A program made the position numbers and the translations under genes. Under the pieces are notes generated by a model. That model saw only the letters and a list, made by a program, of their open reading frames with translations, did no database searches and had not been told where the DNA came from. This document shows positions 11,701-24,080 of a stretch of 64,000 nucleotides of DNA, piece by piece (position 1 is the stretch's first letter; each line of letters starts with the position of its first letter). This stretch comes from Armillaria gallica. Its lineage: Eukaryota; Basidiomycota; Agaricomycetes; Agaricales; Physalacriaceae. The stretch covers positions 3,100,001-3,164,000 of the forward strand of contig JBANDB010000011.1 in NCBI GenBank assembly GCA_037576215.1, given 5' to 3'.

Positions 11701-13008
11701 GGTGATTCAGTGAAATGCGATGATTATGAGGACTCAATGATGAGAAAATGTTCCCTTTATACGAAACCTCAAAGAACAACTCACCTCATCGCATTTACGC
11801 GAAAATTCCTACTGGGCTTGGATCATATGCTCAACGGAATGCAGCATGGAATCCAACCACATGTTTGCAACTTTCAAAACTCAGCAGCATTCACTTTCAA
11901 ATTACAAGTCTTCGAACCTCGGTTTAAATTATTAAACCTGAACCCCTAACTAGAGTAAATAACAGCTGTCTCGTGTTCAGGCAGTCACTGCTAAGTCTCT
12001 AACCGATAGGAGATAAGGCAAACTCTTAGTTTTCAGCAACAGATTAAGCAGATGAATTTGGTATGGATTAAAGATAGTTTGAAGCTGGGGTACACCTAGT
12101 GAGAACTGTTACTTAAATACTAAGGGTGAGGGTTTAATAATAAGTCATTCATGGGAAGTAGAAGTTGAGCACACAATATCGAAGTGTTATTGTGCAAGCA
12201 ATAGTATGGGAACGAAGCGATAACATGGGAACACCATGGTATCCGTGGGGTGAAGCGATCCGGGATTGTGGATTATGTAAGTAAATGAAAAAAAGTGAAT
12301 AAATCATAACATAAATCTTTTCAGCCAAAGCCAGCAAAGATTTAAAAAGTTTAGGGGGGAGAGATATGGTCCCCATGTTGTTCATAGGACGAAAACATGC
12401 ACTCTTTTCAAAATGACATTTTCACACAAAAAGTAACGAAATCATGAAAGAAATGACCTGTCAATTCATGAAATACTTCATGAAAAACTACAAAAATATC
12501 ATTTCTAATGACAAAAATACTATGCTCCAATGTCAATTTGACTATACACAATGGAGATATCACCAAAATCATACTTCAGTAATGAAAACTCATGACCAGT
12601 AATGCGAAACATGACAAATCCAAAGGCCAATGGCACTAGAGCCACGGCCATCCACATTCCTTACCATTTCAATTTCACGGCAATTCAGACTTAAAGAAAT
12701 TATTTCAAGGAACAGCCCAAGGGGGACGATCACGTGAATCCTAGCACATGAGCCCCAGCTGCTGAAATTTCTCTAAGTCCAAATTCACCAAAAATTCACT
12801 CAAAAATCCATGAAATCACACCAAAAATTGCAAGAAAATGAGATTTATTTATATTTTACCCTCTTTGGGGCAGCGACATGCAAGTATATAAAACATTTGC
12901 CCAAAGGCACACTACAAGTCTGTATAGTAAAAGTTCAAATAATGGAGCCAAGCTCCCAAGAGATGACAACCAGTCAACGACCAAAGACATAGCATCTGCA
13001 GCTCAACC
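11701..13008. other. Non-coding stretch with a polypurine-tract-like motif
   Basis: No supported gene. 12351-12361 reads TTAGGGGGGAG and closely matches the tract at 16201-16210, which suggests two related retroelement 3' ends. The AT-rich sequence that follows (12362-12900) may be LTR debris. The oligo TTTCTCTAAGTCCAA near 12768 recurs near 15904 upstream of the next gene. Confidence 0.35.
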
Positions 13009-15630
13009 TTACTTGTGCTTCCTCTTCCTCGAAGGTCCGGAAATGCCTTCAGCCACATCATCGGGCACCTTGTTATCAGATTCCTCACCATTGTTGTCCT
13101 CTTCTTCTTCCTCGACAGGAGCAAGACACCCGTGGAGATGAAAGGTCTGCGCTTGAATACTGTTAGTATGGGTGAAAACACTTAGGCCAGCCAAGTATTG
13201 CTGAGTAATCATGGCGATGGCAGTGTTGTTCCCTTCAATAGTATTGAGGGTGCCCTCAAAAGTGTTGACTGCATCTACAAAAGAAGAAAAGTCAGCTCAA
13301 TGAAGCAAAAGAGGAAGAAGAAAATTACCAGAGCCTTTGGGATAGTAGTGATCAATAGGATTCAACACAGCAACCCTGTTAACCTTGCAGGGGAGCTTGG
13401 AGTAGTGACAATGAACACATTTGACTGTGTGCATTAAGAGCTTGCGACATTGCATGCCCAAACGCCTGCAATGGTCACAAGGGGTGGTATACTGCCCAAA
13501 ACCCGTTAATAAATGCAAAATTGAACAGGAAAATATGTACTCATTCACCCACGAACGGCACAACTGCCTTACTCCAGTAACTTTTGTTGACCTCTACGAA
13601 GTCACCAAAATCCTTATCGACGACCAGCACACCGATACTCTTGGTACCATTCTTCACTACCATCGCTGAAGATGGCACCCTCTCACTGAAGCCTCCTCCA
13701 CTGATGCCCAAAGTAATGGGTGGCAGTTTGGAAGGCCCAGGGCCACATTTACGAATGACTTTGGTAGCCATGGCAGCTAAGAAAAGGAACTAAGCAAGGA
13801 TAATATAAATAAAAAGGAAAACTCATGTTCGTCCTCATCAATGACAATGGTCTCTTTTAACTTCGGCTTTTTGGGAGCTGGCTTGTCCTTCACTTGTGTA
13901 GCGTCATTGTCAGTCCTTGCATGTTTACAAGGTGCCTTAGTTCCTGAAGCCGGGTCTTTACCCTTCAAGTCCTTTTTCTTCCTCTTTGATGTGTCAGACT
14001 TGGAGCCTTGGACTGCCTGAAGATAGGCAGCAGTAGGATTGGCCAGAGAAGTGCATGACCAGGCAGAATGTCTAAGGTCAGGACTTTGCGAAGGGATGGT
14101 CGGCCTAGAAAGGAAGATAGTTGGATGAGATTTGAGGAGATCACCAGTGACTTTGTCAAATACGAACTCAATTTGGGGTTTTTGAAGGCGATGAGCCAAT
14201 GTAGAGATAGGACTAGAGTGCTCATCAGAAGTGGCCCCTTCCTCATCATCTACATCCATCATAGTACCCATCACAATATTTCCATCCTCACTGTCAGTAC
14301 CGGCAACTTCCTCGTCAACACGCCCAGTCTCCACTAAGTCCTCTTGAACCTGGTCTTCTTCATCATCTGTACCCGGCAGAAATAAGGGTTCATAGTCATT
14401 TGAAGGAATGAGAATGCTACCTTCACGTAGAAGACTAGGGTCGGGACCTCAAATAACGTTAGGACAAGCTGCAGCTGAAAAATAACAAGTCAGTACAGTA
14501 ATCAACAAGAAAGGACAGAAGTACCTACCATCAATGGCAAGTGCACAAGAAGGAGTTGGACTGGACACCCCAGAATGCGTAGCATTGATTGGTGGCACAG
14601 TCTTGAGTTGCTGAGCCAGTTTACTGTGCAAAGGAGAGGTCCAATCCTTCTGAAAAACCTTGGTAAAGTCAGAAGGACTAAAAGAGGAAGAAAATCATTA
14701 GCCGAAGAATTGACAGGTCATGTTAACTCACCTGGAATTACTGACAGCCCCAGGCTTGTTGAAAGGCATCACCTTTCTTTGAGTTGTGGAAGATGGGCCA
14801 GGCTGCTGAGTAGTCAATGGAGCCATAAATTTAGGCAATGGAGGTTTAGCAATGTTGATGCATGAAGAGCCAGAAGTTCGAACATTGGATGACAATGTAT
14901 CAGCCACAGGAGTAGCAGCTAAAAGATTGAGCTGAGGTACAGAGCCAGCAAGATTTGGAACACATTGCGGTACCGCTCGCTGAGAAGTAACAGGTGCCGG
15001 CATCTTCTCCTTCTGAGGAACAGGCATTGTCAGCTTCGGAGGCAGTGGCACAGGAGTCATGGTCTTTGAAGGTACAGGTAAAGGAGCTGGCATTACCACC
15101 CGAGAACCAGTTGTCGCCGTGTCTTGACGTGACTGAGAAGGAGAAGCCGTGGTCTTGGAGTGCTTAGCCAGTGTGCGACGAACAGGCAAAGGGACAACAT
15201 CAAGATTATAATCGAGCTAAAAAGGAATCAATCAAAAGTTAAGGAGAAGAGAGACAAGTAGTAAACACACTGCTCGTTCAACCAATTCATTAAATTCCCT
15301 ATGAGCAAACTTCACCTTATCCATCGAAAGGTTGGGCACCTGCACTAGCAAACTGTACTCCAGTTTGTACCACTCCTTGCTGATAAGTCTGGCCTCCAAC
15401 CAATTTTCCTCACAAGTCGACCAATGGCTCACGATGTCCGTAATCCAAGTATCGACCCTTGTGGAATCCCAAGTTGGATTGGGGAATTTGTCCAAGAGAT
15501 CATCCAGCACGGCGGCAGCAGCATTGTACATATCTTGGGCTGCGACAACAGCAAGTTTGGCAGGATCGGTAGGCTCAGCCATTTCACAAAGACAGCGAGT
15601 CAAGTGTTCAGAAGATAACCTCACCAGCAT
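13009..15630 (-). pseudogene. Multi-exon dispersed protein with Zn(II)2Cys6-like cysteine array, one TGA stop
   Basis: The N-terminal exon 15630-15270 encodes a helical domain (the start may be MAEPTDPAKL at 15582). It splices with GT-AG borders into a Pro/Thr-rich exon 15189-14728, then into exons around 14695-14530 and 14480-13830. These carry an acidic region (MMDVDDEEGATSDEHSSP) and a Lys-rich basic region. 13771-13541 encodes VVVDKDFGDFVEVNKSYWSK without V duplication uncertainty at its edges. 13495-13330 has six cysteines spaced CX2CX6CX9CX2CX6C, the spacing of fungal Zn(II)2Cys6 DNA-binding domains. 13212-13009 ends with an acidic run and a basic RKRKHK tail. An in-frame TGA at 14451-14449 (before GPDPS) breaks it, and the join near 13800 is unclear. 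I recall the family as repetitive in Boletales. DNA binding is inference. Confidence 0.55.
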
Positions 15631-16195
15631 TGAACACCAGTGAAGTGAGCGAAGAGCAAAGGATACGACACTAAAAACACCTTCAGTGAAACCAAAGGAA
15701 GCTGTTAGTATGCGTCAAAGGCAAAGGATCCGTCTGTGTAACAGACGGTGTCCAAGAAGAAGAGTACTCACCTCTGAAGGTAGAGGAGGAAGAGCGTTCT
15801 TGAGAAGGAAAACAATGAGAGCAAAAGAAAAGAGGATGATTATGTAGGCAGAGGGGAATGAGAGGGCAAAGTGATAGAAAGAAAGCAAAAGAGAGGAATG
15901 GAAAATTTCTCTAAGTCCAACTTGTCACACAACAAAAGAAAGTTTTCCACTCCTCCACACGTCACAGAAGATTCTGTTGCGAAACGAGAAGACATACGAC
16001 GACTTCTGTGCCTGTGAACAGCAATTAATGGCATCTATCTTTAGATCACCGACGTGTCTAAAGCAATTCGATTACCAATATCAGATAGATCATACAGCCA
16101 CCACATTATCTCCTGGCAACAGAGCCCAAAACCCTGACTTCTCATGGGAATACCATTACTCATACATCAGTCTTATGTTCCCAAGTAACATAATA
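15631..16195. other. 5' flank of the Cys-array gene
   Basis: No gene seen. It holds a short inverted motif around 15731-15746 (TCCGTCTGTGTAACAGACGG) and the oligo TTTCTCTAAGTCCAA shared with 12.77 kb. It probably contains promoter and 5' leader of the minus-strand gene. Confidence 0.3.
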
Positions 16196-17760
16196 AAGGT
16201 TTAGGGGGGATGATGAGCCTCCAGGCTCTGTACACTCAGAATTCACAGATTTTGCCTGCTAATTAATGCTATCGTCCCTTCAATGGCCTTTCAGCAAACC
16301 AATGATTGCACACACATTGATACCACTTTCATTCTATGGCAACCACTCCTTACATGCTTTATTATCCATCCCATCTTGCCACGCATCATAATTGCCATAC
16401 TTCATCATGGCAAGGCACCTTCGATCAACAATCATCCCAATATGGAATTGATGCATCACTCAGAAGCACCTATTTGACGCGCTCATTGATCACTTAATGA
16501 AAATGATGTGATAGACGCAAGTACCCTCCCAGCTATGGCAACTACAGACTGTGTTTACTAAGGCTGTTACTTTGCCAAGGCCTCAAGAAAATGTTACCCC
16601 ATGCGTACTCCTCAGCACAACAACTGTTGCTCAAGTAATCCGCAGCTAAACAGCACCTAACAATCTGCTCATCACTCAGCAAAACCATACGGTTCTCATC
16701 CATATGAGGCAACATCAATGAGTTGCTGTTACTTTAGAAGACCAAGGACCATATGTTACCTATGATTTTTACAAAGCCAAGGCTTTACAGCCTTACTAAG
16801 TCTCACATATCTACTCTATTTATAAATTCGTACTTGTAGGATAAAAGCTGGCTAGAAAATGTAGTTATGAGGAGTCCATCTCCAGTTGACCCCAGACTAT
16901 GTCAATTATCGTCATGCTCTAGTCTATCGCCAGTAAACAATATTTATTCACTGTTCTATGGCAATATACCATTTGCACCAGCATATTCTTGATTGCATGT
17001 CGACTCTTGAGCTCACCAGAGTTATTCCACAGTTTTTAACTGTGAAGAGTCCTTCATTACATGCTCTTTGCTCTTAACACTATTGGTGCATGCTCATACT
17101 GTGCCAATACGTGATCGCCGCGCTATACCTCGCCCCCGTTATCTTTTATAGGCCATCATCGTTTCACCTTCGCACCATTGGAGTTTTTTACAGTTTCACT
17201 TTCATCATCGTTATCGTCACCCACTTGGGTAGTCTCAGAGCAGACTTAGGATCAGTTTCAGCCAGTTTTCATATAGTATCAGTCCCCCGGGTGGACTTGA
17301 AGGTTAGTTTGACATAGGATAGGATCGTTTCAGTACCAGACCAGTTTTGACATCGACTCAGCACCCTCACATTGTATAGGACCAGTAGCATCGCCAGTTT
17401 TCATAGTTCCACGTTTTCTCTCGCCAGTCCACCCTCAGCATCTCATTCCACATTTATTTCACCACTCACAGTCCCCACGCCATTTTCTCATCACCTCGCT
17501 CACCCATAGACTATTGCTGACTGTTTAGTCTACCTTCTATTGTTTTCCCTGCTCAGATTACCATTGAGTGACATTTTCTAGTCTCGCCACACGTTTTCTC
17601 ATATGGATTCATGGTATTCATGTCATACCCATTTTCGTTCCCTCTCACTTCGAGAGATCCCTACCGGCTTAAAGCCAAAGCATCTAGTACTCGACTACCA
17701 AGCAGTACTACTTCGCAGACTTAAAGTTGCAGTGTATTTTTGCGTATAGAGGAATTGTTC
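16196..17760 (+). repeat. Polypurine tract plus probable LTR (Ty3/gypsy type)
   Basis: 16196-16210 reads AAGGTTTAGGGGGGA, a classic polypurine tract, followed directly by TGATGAGCC, a TG start as expected for an LTR. The next 1.5 kb has no gene, is pyrimidine-rich on the plus strand and looks like LTR U3/R sequence. I could not fix the 3' end or a target duplication. It could instead belong to a larger element that includes the minus-strand genes to the left. Confidence 0.4.
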
Positions 17761-17889
17761 TACTGCACGGAGGTGCCCTGAACCACTCGCACACACGATC
17801 ACCTTGATTGCCATGCCACTATGTTAATTAACCAAGCTCATTCCAAGTTGGTGTTGCTGTTGCCACAGAAGTCTTAGGCCCATCAACAC

Positions 17890-19171
17890 CCACAGGCCAT
17901 TCGTGATTGGATAGCTCACAGTCGTTTGCCGAAGTTCTGCTTACAGCCTGTTCCAAAAGGAGTAGACCCCATCAAAGAGTTTGATGGAAAATTCTGGGCA
18001 TGGTGGTCCAGTCTGCAGCCAGAATCTTGTCCTTGAAGTGACGGTTTGCTCAAGATGGGTGAGAACAGAAGGCTGTTGAGAGGTGTTAATGACAACTGGG
18101 ATCTGTTGAAGTGCCCTGGTGCAAATGGCTGGCTGAGTGTCATAGCGAGTTTATGCTTTTGGGCTTGGTCAGTGAAGGGCATGAAGAGAGACAGGCATCG
18201 GTGTGCTGCACCACATCTATGTGTGCACCAAATTTTGGCTTTCACCTTGATACAGTGACTAGGTGCTATACTACATCTACTTTCACTCGCTGCTCCTCCA
18301 GTCGCACTTTCCTACCATTCAAAAACAGAATTCCTGCGGAATCCGCCCGGGCAGCCACCCATCCGCTTCGCATCCACCAAGTGATACATCATCCACCTGG
18401 CCATATGCTATCCGCCACGAAACCGCCTCGTTTCATGGGAATTTGACTAGCCTAGGCTCCAGGAGCTGACAGCTATCAACCTGAAGCGCCCATGCCAGCG
18501 GATGGCAGAAGGATCATCCTTGAAAGAGCAGACAAATTGGCTGACAGTGGATAGCCATATATGGCTATTCTTGAACCAGACTGGATGAGGAAGGTGTTGC
18601 AGAGTGTGCTCGATGACACTGGAGTAGCTCACACAGCTGATTTCAGCACAACAGCTCATGTCAAATACTAGCTTTGAAGGTAAATTCAGGGCTATCGGAG
18701 TGGGCAGGTGCAGAAGTAGGGGCTGGATTTGGATCCGCTACTATATAAGCACGCATATTGTACTTAGAAAGACAGTTAATCTCACTTGCTCATAGCACAC
18801 TAAAGAAATAAATTCTGCTACTCTCCTAAGCATATCTGGCTGCCTCTGAGCCTAGCATTGCAAACAGATTGCCAGGATTTCTCCTTTTCTCTCGCTATTG
18901 TCACAACCGCTCTCTGTTCAGCATCCTAAGTGGATGTTTGGACTACTTCTCTCTATCATATCCGCAGATGGAGCAGATTCTATTGGATCCCTTCAGAGCA
19001 GGTGGTAACCCTCCTTGCATATACAAAAGATCTTGCAGACGCAGACATGACTTTCTTTTACCAGAGAGTTTGCTAGCCTTACATTGGGAGAGGGCTGCCG
19101 CACTGAGAGCTCATGAGAGCTGGGTACATGCTGTAGAGGATGTTGAGTGGGTTCTTGGTAACCTTGTGTAG
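17890..19171 (+). pseudogene. Decayed dispersed hypothetical gene split by a solo LTR
   Basis: The reading frame runs from near 17895 (RDWIAHSRLPKFC, then EFDGKFWAWWSSLQPESCP), has one TGA, then DNWDLLKCPGANGWLSVIAS and LCFWAWSVKGMKRDRHR up to 18201. An 882-bp LTR follows. The frame resumes at 19088 with ERAAALRAHESW and VHAVEDVEWVLGNLV, and stops with TAG at 19169-19171. Removing the LTR and one 4-bp duplicate restores a single frame. The W-rich, GxNG-containing pattern matches a short hypothetical family repeated in mushroom genomes. No function is known. Confidence 0.6.
18202..19083 (+). mobile_element. Solo LTR, family TGTGCTG...CTTACA, copy 1
   Basis: It begins TGTGCTGCACCAC and ends AGCCTTACA (TG...CA). 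It is near-identical in reverse orientation to 24771-25653 and to the truncated LTR at 43976-44741. Flanking 4-mers are TCGG (18198-18201) and TTGG (19084-19087), a one-transition target duplication. Removing it repairs the frame of the host pseudogene. Strand is given by the sense of the gypsy element carrying copy 3. Confidence 0.85.
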
Positions 19172-22008
19172 TTACCTATAGGTGCTTAACCATCTTTCTT
19201 TGCAAGTTTTCTGACCTCTTTAATTTAATTTTTAGATTACATGGACTTAAACATTTATTTAATAAAATTGACCATGAAAAATAAGTAAATGATTGATTTT
19301 TGCTTTGTGTGACTGACATTCTAGATTATGATTTTCAGTGAATCGTTCAGTGAAATGTGCAGTTTATGATATGTAAGTTCGCAGGGAACATTAGCTGATT
19401 CACTCTGACCCAGTTTTGTCCTAATCTTCATTGTCCCCCACAGACCAAGTCAACCCATGATCTCACTGTCTCTGACTTGAAATGATGGCAGAGTGCCCAT
19501 ATCTAGAGCATCATATCTTTTGGTGAGCACAGTCATTTTCAGCTCCATAGGTTCCGGCTGATTGCCCCATGATAGTGAACTGCTGATGGTCATGGCATTG
19601 TATCAATTGAAGTGGCTTCAATACTATGGGCCAAAACCATTCAATATCATTGTCGAGACTGTAATGCACATGTATACGGATGCCGCTGGCAGGAATTATG
19701 AGGTTGTGGAGAGAACTTGGACAGTGGGAGATGAGCCAGTCAATCATGAAGCTTGGCAGGGAAGAAGACATTTGAGGAGGAGATTCTGGTCCATCTGAAA
19801 GGATTTATGACTAAATGGAGGGGAAATCGTTGACGAAATCTGGCGTACATACTTATATTTGTTTTTGGCATTGAAGGTTCATTTGTATTTATTACCCAGT
19901 TCACATCCATCATTCCGCATTCTACACATGCCTTACTATGATGTTATTCCATTACCAATGAACTATTTTCCCTACTCTTTCTTTCCCAAGAGCTTTCACC
20001 ATCATATGAGCAACCCAATCCATGTGCTGGTGCTGGTATTCTGTTTTGGGAAGATATGTGCCTGGCCCAGAACATCATCTGGTAGTGCCGGCAGATTCGC
20101 ATCCATCATTTTCTGTGTCTGTGATCCATCCTGAAGGCAGGGAATCATTTTGTATTGAATGTATCTTTTCTTAAAGCTGTTTTTGAGTGCTTTGAATTTG
20201 AGTGATGAAGCAGCTACAACAGCCATAGCAGGCACAAGGGTGGGATTGTATTGAATTTGAAATTTATAAAGACCCACCATTTTGGCAGGAATAGGTGGCA
20301 GCTACCAAATGCTGCAAAAAAAATAATAATAATTCACTGACCAACCAAAAATGGGATTTCCTGCCCCATACAGTGAGCAGGAGGGTGGGTGCAGGAGCCA
20401 GAACAGTGCCATCATGTCCTGATCATCCGCTGACAAATTTTTCCAGTGGGAAAAATATGTGATTTCATTCTGGAACCCAAAATAGCAATATCCCACTCTA
20501 TAATGAGTGGATGGGTGCACATGATGTGCACAGCCATGGCACATGATGAGGAGGGGTGGCTGTGCCCCAATGAGTGGGAGGGAGGCCCGTGATGATGCGT
20601 GACAGTCCCCATAGGCAGTGACAGCATTAGGCACCCTTTTTAGGTGGCCAGTCAATTGACAGTGATTGATACATAAAAGTGGCTGCTACAGGTGAACTGC
20701 TGAAGACCTCAATGATGTATCAATGTAGACCCTGATTGGCCTGTCATCTATTTTTGGATACTGTGCCTCATGTTTGAATGTGCCTGGTCCTCGATTTCAT
20801 CCTTAGTTCAAGTTGTGAGTTGCTTCAACTTGATTTGCTTGTTTTTTGTTCTTCCTCAGGTCCCAAATCAATCTGATGGATATCACAGGTATGTATGGCT
20901 AGTATCCAATCAAGTCTACACTTCACCCATGCCCACACTTGGTATGTCATGTTAATAACAATTGGCAGTCTGTTGGCAAGATGTAGTTTCCATCCGATGC
21001 CATGGAATATGGACCATCATCAAACATGACAGCACCATCAACTTATCCCAAAACTTGAAAGGAACCAGGCCACAAACATGATATCAGTCAAGCTTCTCCA
21101 TTATTTCTGTTTCTCAAATCTTGATGTCTCCCATATTTAAGGATAAGAAACCAGAACTGAATCAAGTACCTGCTGATAATATCATAATTTTGTAATGCAA
21201 GCAGCTGAGATGTCTCTATTTTGATAATTTGGTTTTCAGACATCAATTCAGACATTTGCACAGATTATTCACATTTTCAAAAGCTTCAAGTGTGGCATAC
21301 ACCACAGGAATCTGGACTATCGTATGTATTGAATATTTTCCCACATTATCTGCCTCTGACTCTGTTACTCCAGTGCATCTTCAAGCTGGTTTTCATCTAT
21401 TGAGTGTGCAGTTTCCTTTTCTAGGTTGCTAAACATGACTCTGACCATACTATAGATTCACTTTGTGAGTACTGTTTCTTCTTTTCCAGCCTTGGATGTC
21501 ACAGAAACTGATCTTGTAATGTATTATAATGCATGTAATATCCACAAATACATATTCTTCATCTCATTCCACTGCAGACTGCAAACAATGGTATTAAAGC
21601 AATGAGTGAACACTGAAGATTAATGCGGACAACAGACAGTGCAAAGTTCAAATGCTTCAAGTCTGAGATTTGGATTTTTATTTTTATTTGCACACAAGCT
21701 CCAATTTCTGACTTGTGCTATTAAACAGTAGACCGACAGCAACACAAAGCATTCAACTGTATTTGTCCTAACATTGCCGCACCTCTAACCCTGGAAAACA
21801 AATGTGGCATGGAGTGCATCATTTCCATGACATACCAATAGTGTGGATGCAAGAATATATAGTTTAGAATGTCGATGCGAATGGTAAATGGTAATTTCAT
21901 GTTATCCTATTCTACTGTTCTTGGTATTGATGTTTATCTCTGCTTGGATATAAAAGGAAGGGATGGATAATCTTCAATTCCCATCTCCTCATCCCTCTTC
22001 CATTCTTT
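19172..22008. other. Mostly featureless repeat debris
   Basis: No supported gene. A weak plus-strand stretch at 19562-19798 (ELLMVMALYQLKWLQYYGPK) reads protein-like but is unrecognised. 20302-20660 carries blocks like the 10.3-10.75 kb repeats. 20960-22000 is AT-rich with no coding signal. Confidence 0.35.
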
Positions 22009-22094
22009 CTCTTCTCTTCTCTTCTCTTCTCTTCTCTTCTCTTCTCTTCTCTTCTCTTCTCTTCTCTTCTCTTCTCTTCTCTTCTCTTCTCTTC
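22009..22094. repeat. (CTTCT)n pentanucleotide microsatellite
   Basis: About seventeen near-perfect repeats of the unit CTTCT/TCTTC. The 71-aa ORF across it (LLFSS repeats) is an artefact of the repeat. Confidence 0.97.
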
Positions 22095-22559
22095 ACTTCA
22101 TTCTCTCATAGCTCATGGACTGATGCTCCCCTCAAAAGCACTCGCCATATAATAGTGGGCCAGTGGATGATGCAGTGATTGATTTATGACCTTGTCACAC
22201 TGCAAACATGAACTTGCACCATCACCATCAAGTTCAACAGACTAGGTAAGAGCTTGATTATGCTCCACCTTTTCTGTTCACAAGCTGACTTGGTTTGTAG
22301 TAATATTTCCTTTCTCTCCACACTGAAGGTAAGTATTTTTAACTAACCTCAAGTTTATGTACTAATTTTATTCCTCAGTTATCTCGACACAACTATGCAA
22401 CGATAGGAGGAAGAAGTATGTATCAGTGAACTGGTATGTCAACTTTGCTTCTTTCTCAACCTTTTGCTAAGCAGCATTGCCAGATTGGTGAATAGATACT
22501 CTTTACTTTGTATAGTCAGCAACCTACCAGTATCTTGGCTATAGGACTTGTAGACTCTT

Positions 22560-22945
22560 GACAGCCATCAAGAACATGCAGATATGTCAATGGTGAAGAT
22601 GTAGAGATGGTACATTCCCTTTTGTGATTTCTACAAGACTTGCACTGATGCTTATATCATGATAGGCTCAACTTTAATCATATGCATAATCACAGCACAC
22701 TAAGGTAAGGTGTTCCTCACATCTGACCTGCACCAACAAGCTAATAACTCAGCAGCTCAGCATGACTATGAAGGGCAAGGATCACTTCATCAACTTGGAG
22801 ATAGTATGTTCCTGTTGATGAATTCTATAAAACTCAAACTGATGCTCGTTTGATACTAGACTGAACTCTACATGTATAGAATGACCAGCACACTATAGTA
22901 AGGCTTTCCTTATCCCCAGCTATGCCAATAAACTGAAGATGGCAT
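22560..22945. repeat. Two degenerate ~185-bp tandem units
   Basis: Two successive blocks share ordered matches: AACATG/CATGACTATGAAG, GTTC, ATTTCTACAAGACT versus ATTCTATAAAACTC, CTGATGCT, CAGCACACTA, AGTAAGG and ACCTGCACCAA versus GCTATGCCAA. They start near 22570 and 22757. Divergence is high and no ORF is supported. Confidence 0.4.
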
Positions 22946-23255
22946 TACAGTCACCAACCAAAGCAGACACCACCTCATTGACTCAGGGAGGGCATGTGCA
23001 GTTGTGGAATGGACATGCAGGAGCAGACATGGGGACAGGCAGGGTTAGATGGCTTTGGATACACAGTGGATGGCTAGGGTGTGGACAGTGTTATTTAAAG
23101 GAGGGTGGTTTTTGCTAAAAATAAACCATGTCCATCACCTATAAATGCTACTTTAACAGATCAAATAGTGTCAGTTGTAAATATTCAATTTTTCAGGATT
23201 ATATGGTATATTAATCAGCAGGCCAACTCTTGACATCATGACATTATCAGAAAAT

Positions 23256-23355
23256 CCAGCAGACATGGGAATTGAACCCAGGATCTTAGAGAGATTTATA
23301 ATAATGTCACATAACTTTTCCAAGCAGACATGCTAACCACTATACCATACTAGCA
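23256..23355 (-). other. tRNA-like module (A and B boxes) in left arm
   Basis: On the minus strand an A-box-like TGGTATAGTGGTTAGCATG (23347-23329) is followed about 50 bp on by GGGTTCAATTCCC (23279-23267), an exact match to the GTTCRANNC B box. No acceptor stem pairs with the 5' end and no clear anticodon arm forms, so this is a tRNA-derived Pol III promoter rather than a working tRNA. Confidence 0.55.
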
Positions 23356-23739
23356 TTATATATATATATGTAATCATGACTCTATATGGCCTCCCTCTTT
23401 TAGATTTATAATATCCCAATTGAGCCCTCCCTTTGGTGCGCTTTGGTGTGCTTTTTTTCTTTATTGGGCTGGTCAAATCAGCCCATCAATTGCACCTAGA
23501 ATTGGCTCTCCCATGGCATTGATGGCATCAATATCAGGCTATTTTTGAATAAAATTCATATTTTGGGCTTCCTCAGGCTACTGGGTGGGTCAGGGAATGG
23601 TACTAGTATATGCCTAAACATAAATAGCATAAAAGCGAACCCTCTGGTGAGGTATGGGGGCCCTGGGGAGGGGGTAAAATAGGTAAAATAGTGAAAAATA
23701 GTGGAAAATCACTGAAAAATCGCATTTTGGGGGTACTAC

Positions 23740-24080
23740 ATGCATCGGATTGCTTCGAAAACTTGACCAATGAATTCCCTGTCCTTGAAAACCCCAAAAC
23801 AGTCCCTCTACAGTATATGTGGCGCATTTTATGGCTAGGCATAATCAGGAAAATTGGCTTTTATGGTGCTGCATACATTGGATTGCTCCGGGGATGTCAC
23901 CAATCAATTTCTACACTATATAAACCCTAGAATACATCTTTATTTGCTATATATGACCACTGAAGTGCGATGAAAAATGGGGGATTGGGGGGGAAACATG
24001 GTTTATTTTGTTTTCTAAGCATCACGTCGGTCTGGGGACATCACCAATCAATTTCTCAACTTTTAAAACCCCCAAATGAC
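23740..24080. repeat. Three ~60-bp motif copies in the fold-back loop
   Basis: Three blocks near 23738-23800, 23875-23930 and 24024-24080 share GCATc/tcGGattGct, then GGGGA(c/t)(a/g)TCACCAATCAATTTCT or its diverged form, then AAAACCCC. Spacing is about 140-150 bp. Confidence 0.45.

Noticed and set aside
22009..22178. 71-aa ORF with LLFSS repeats
   Set aside because: Encoded by the CTTCT microsatellite; not a protein signal.
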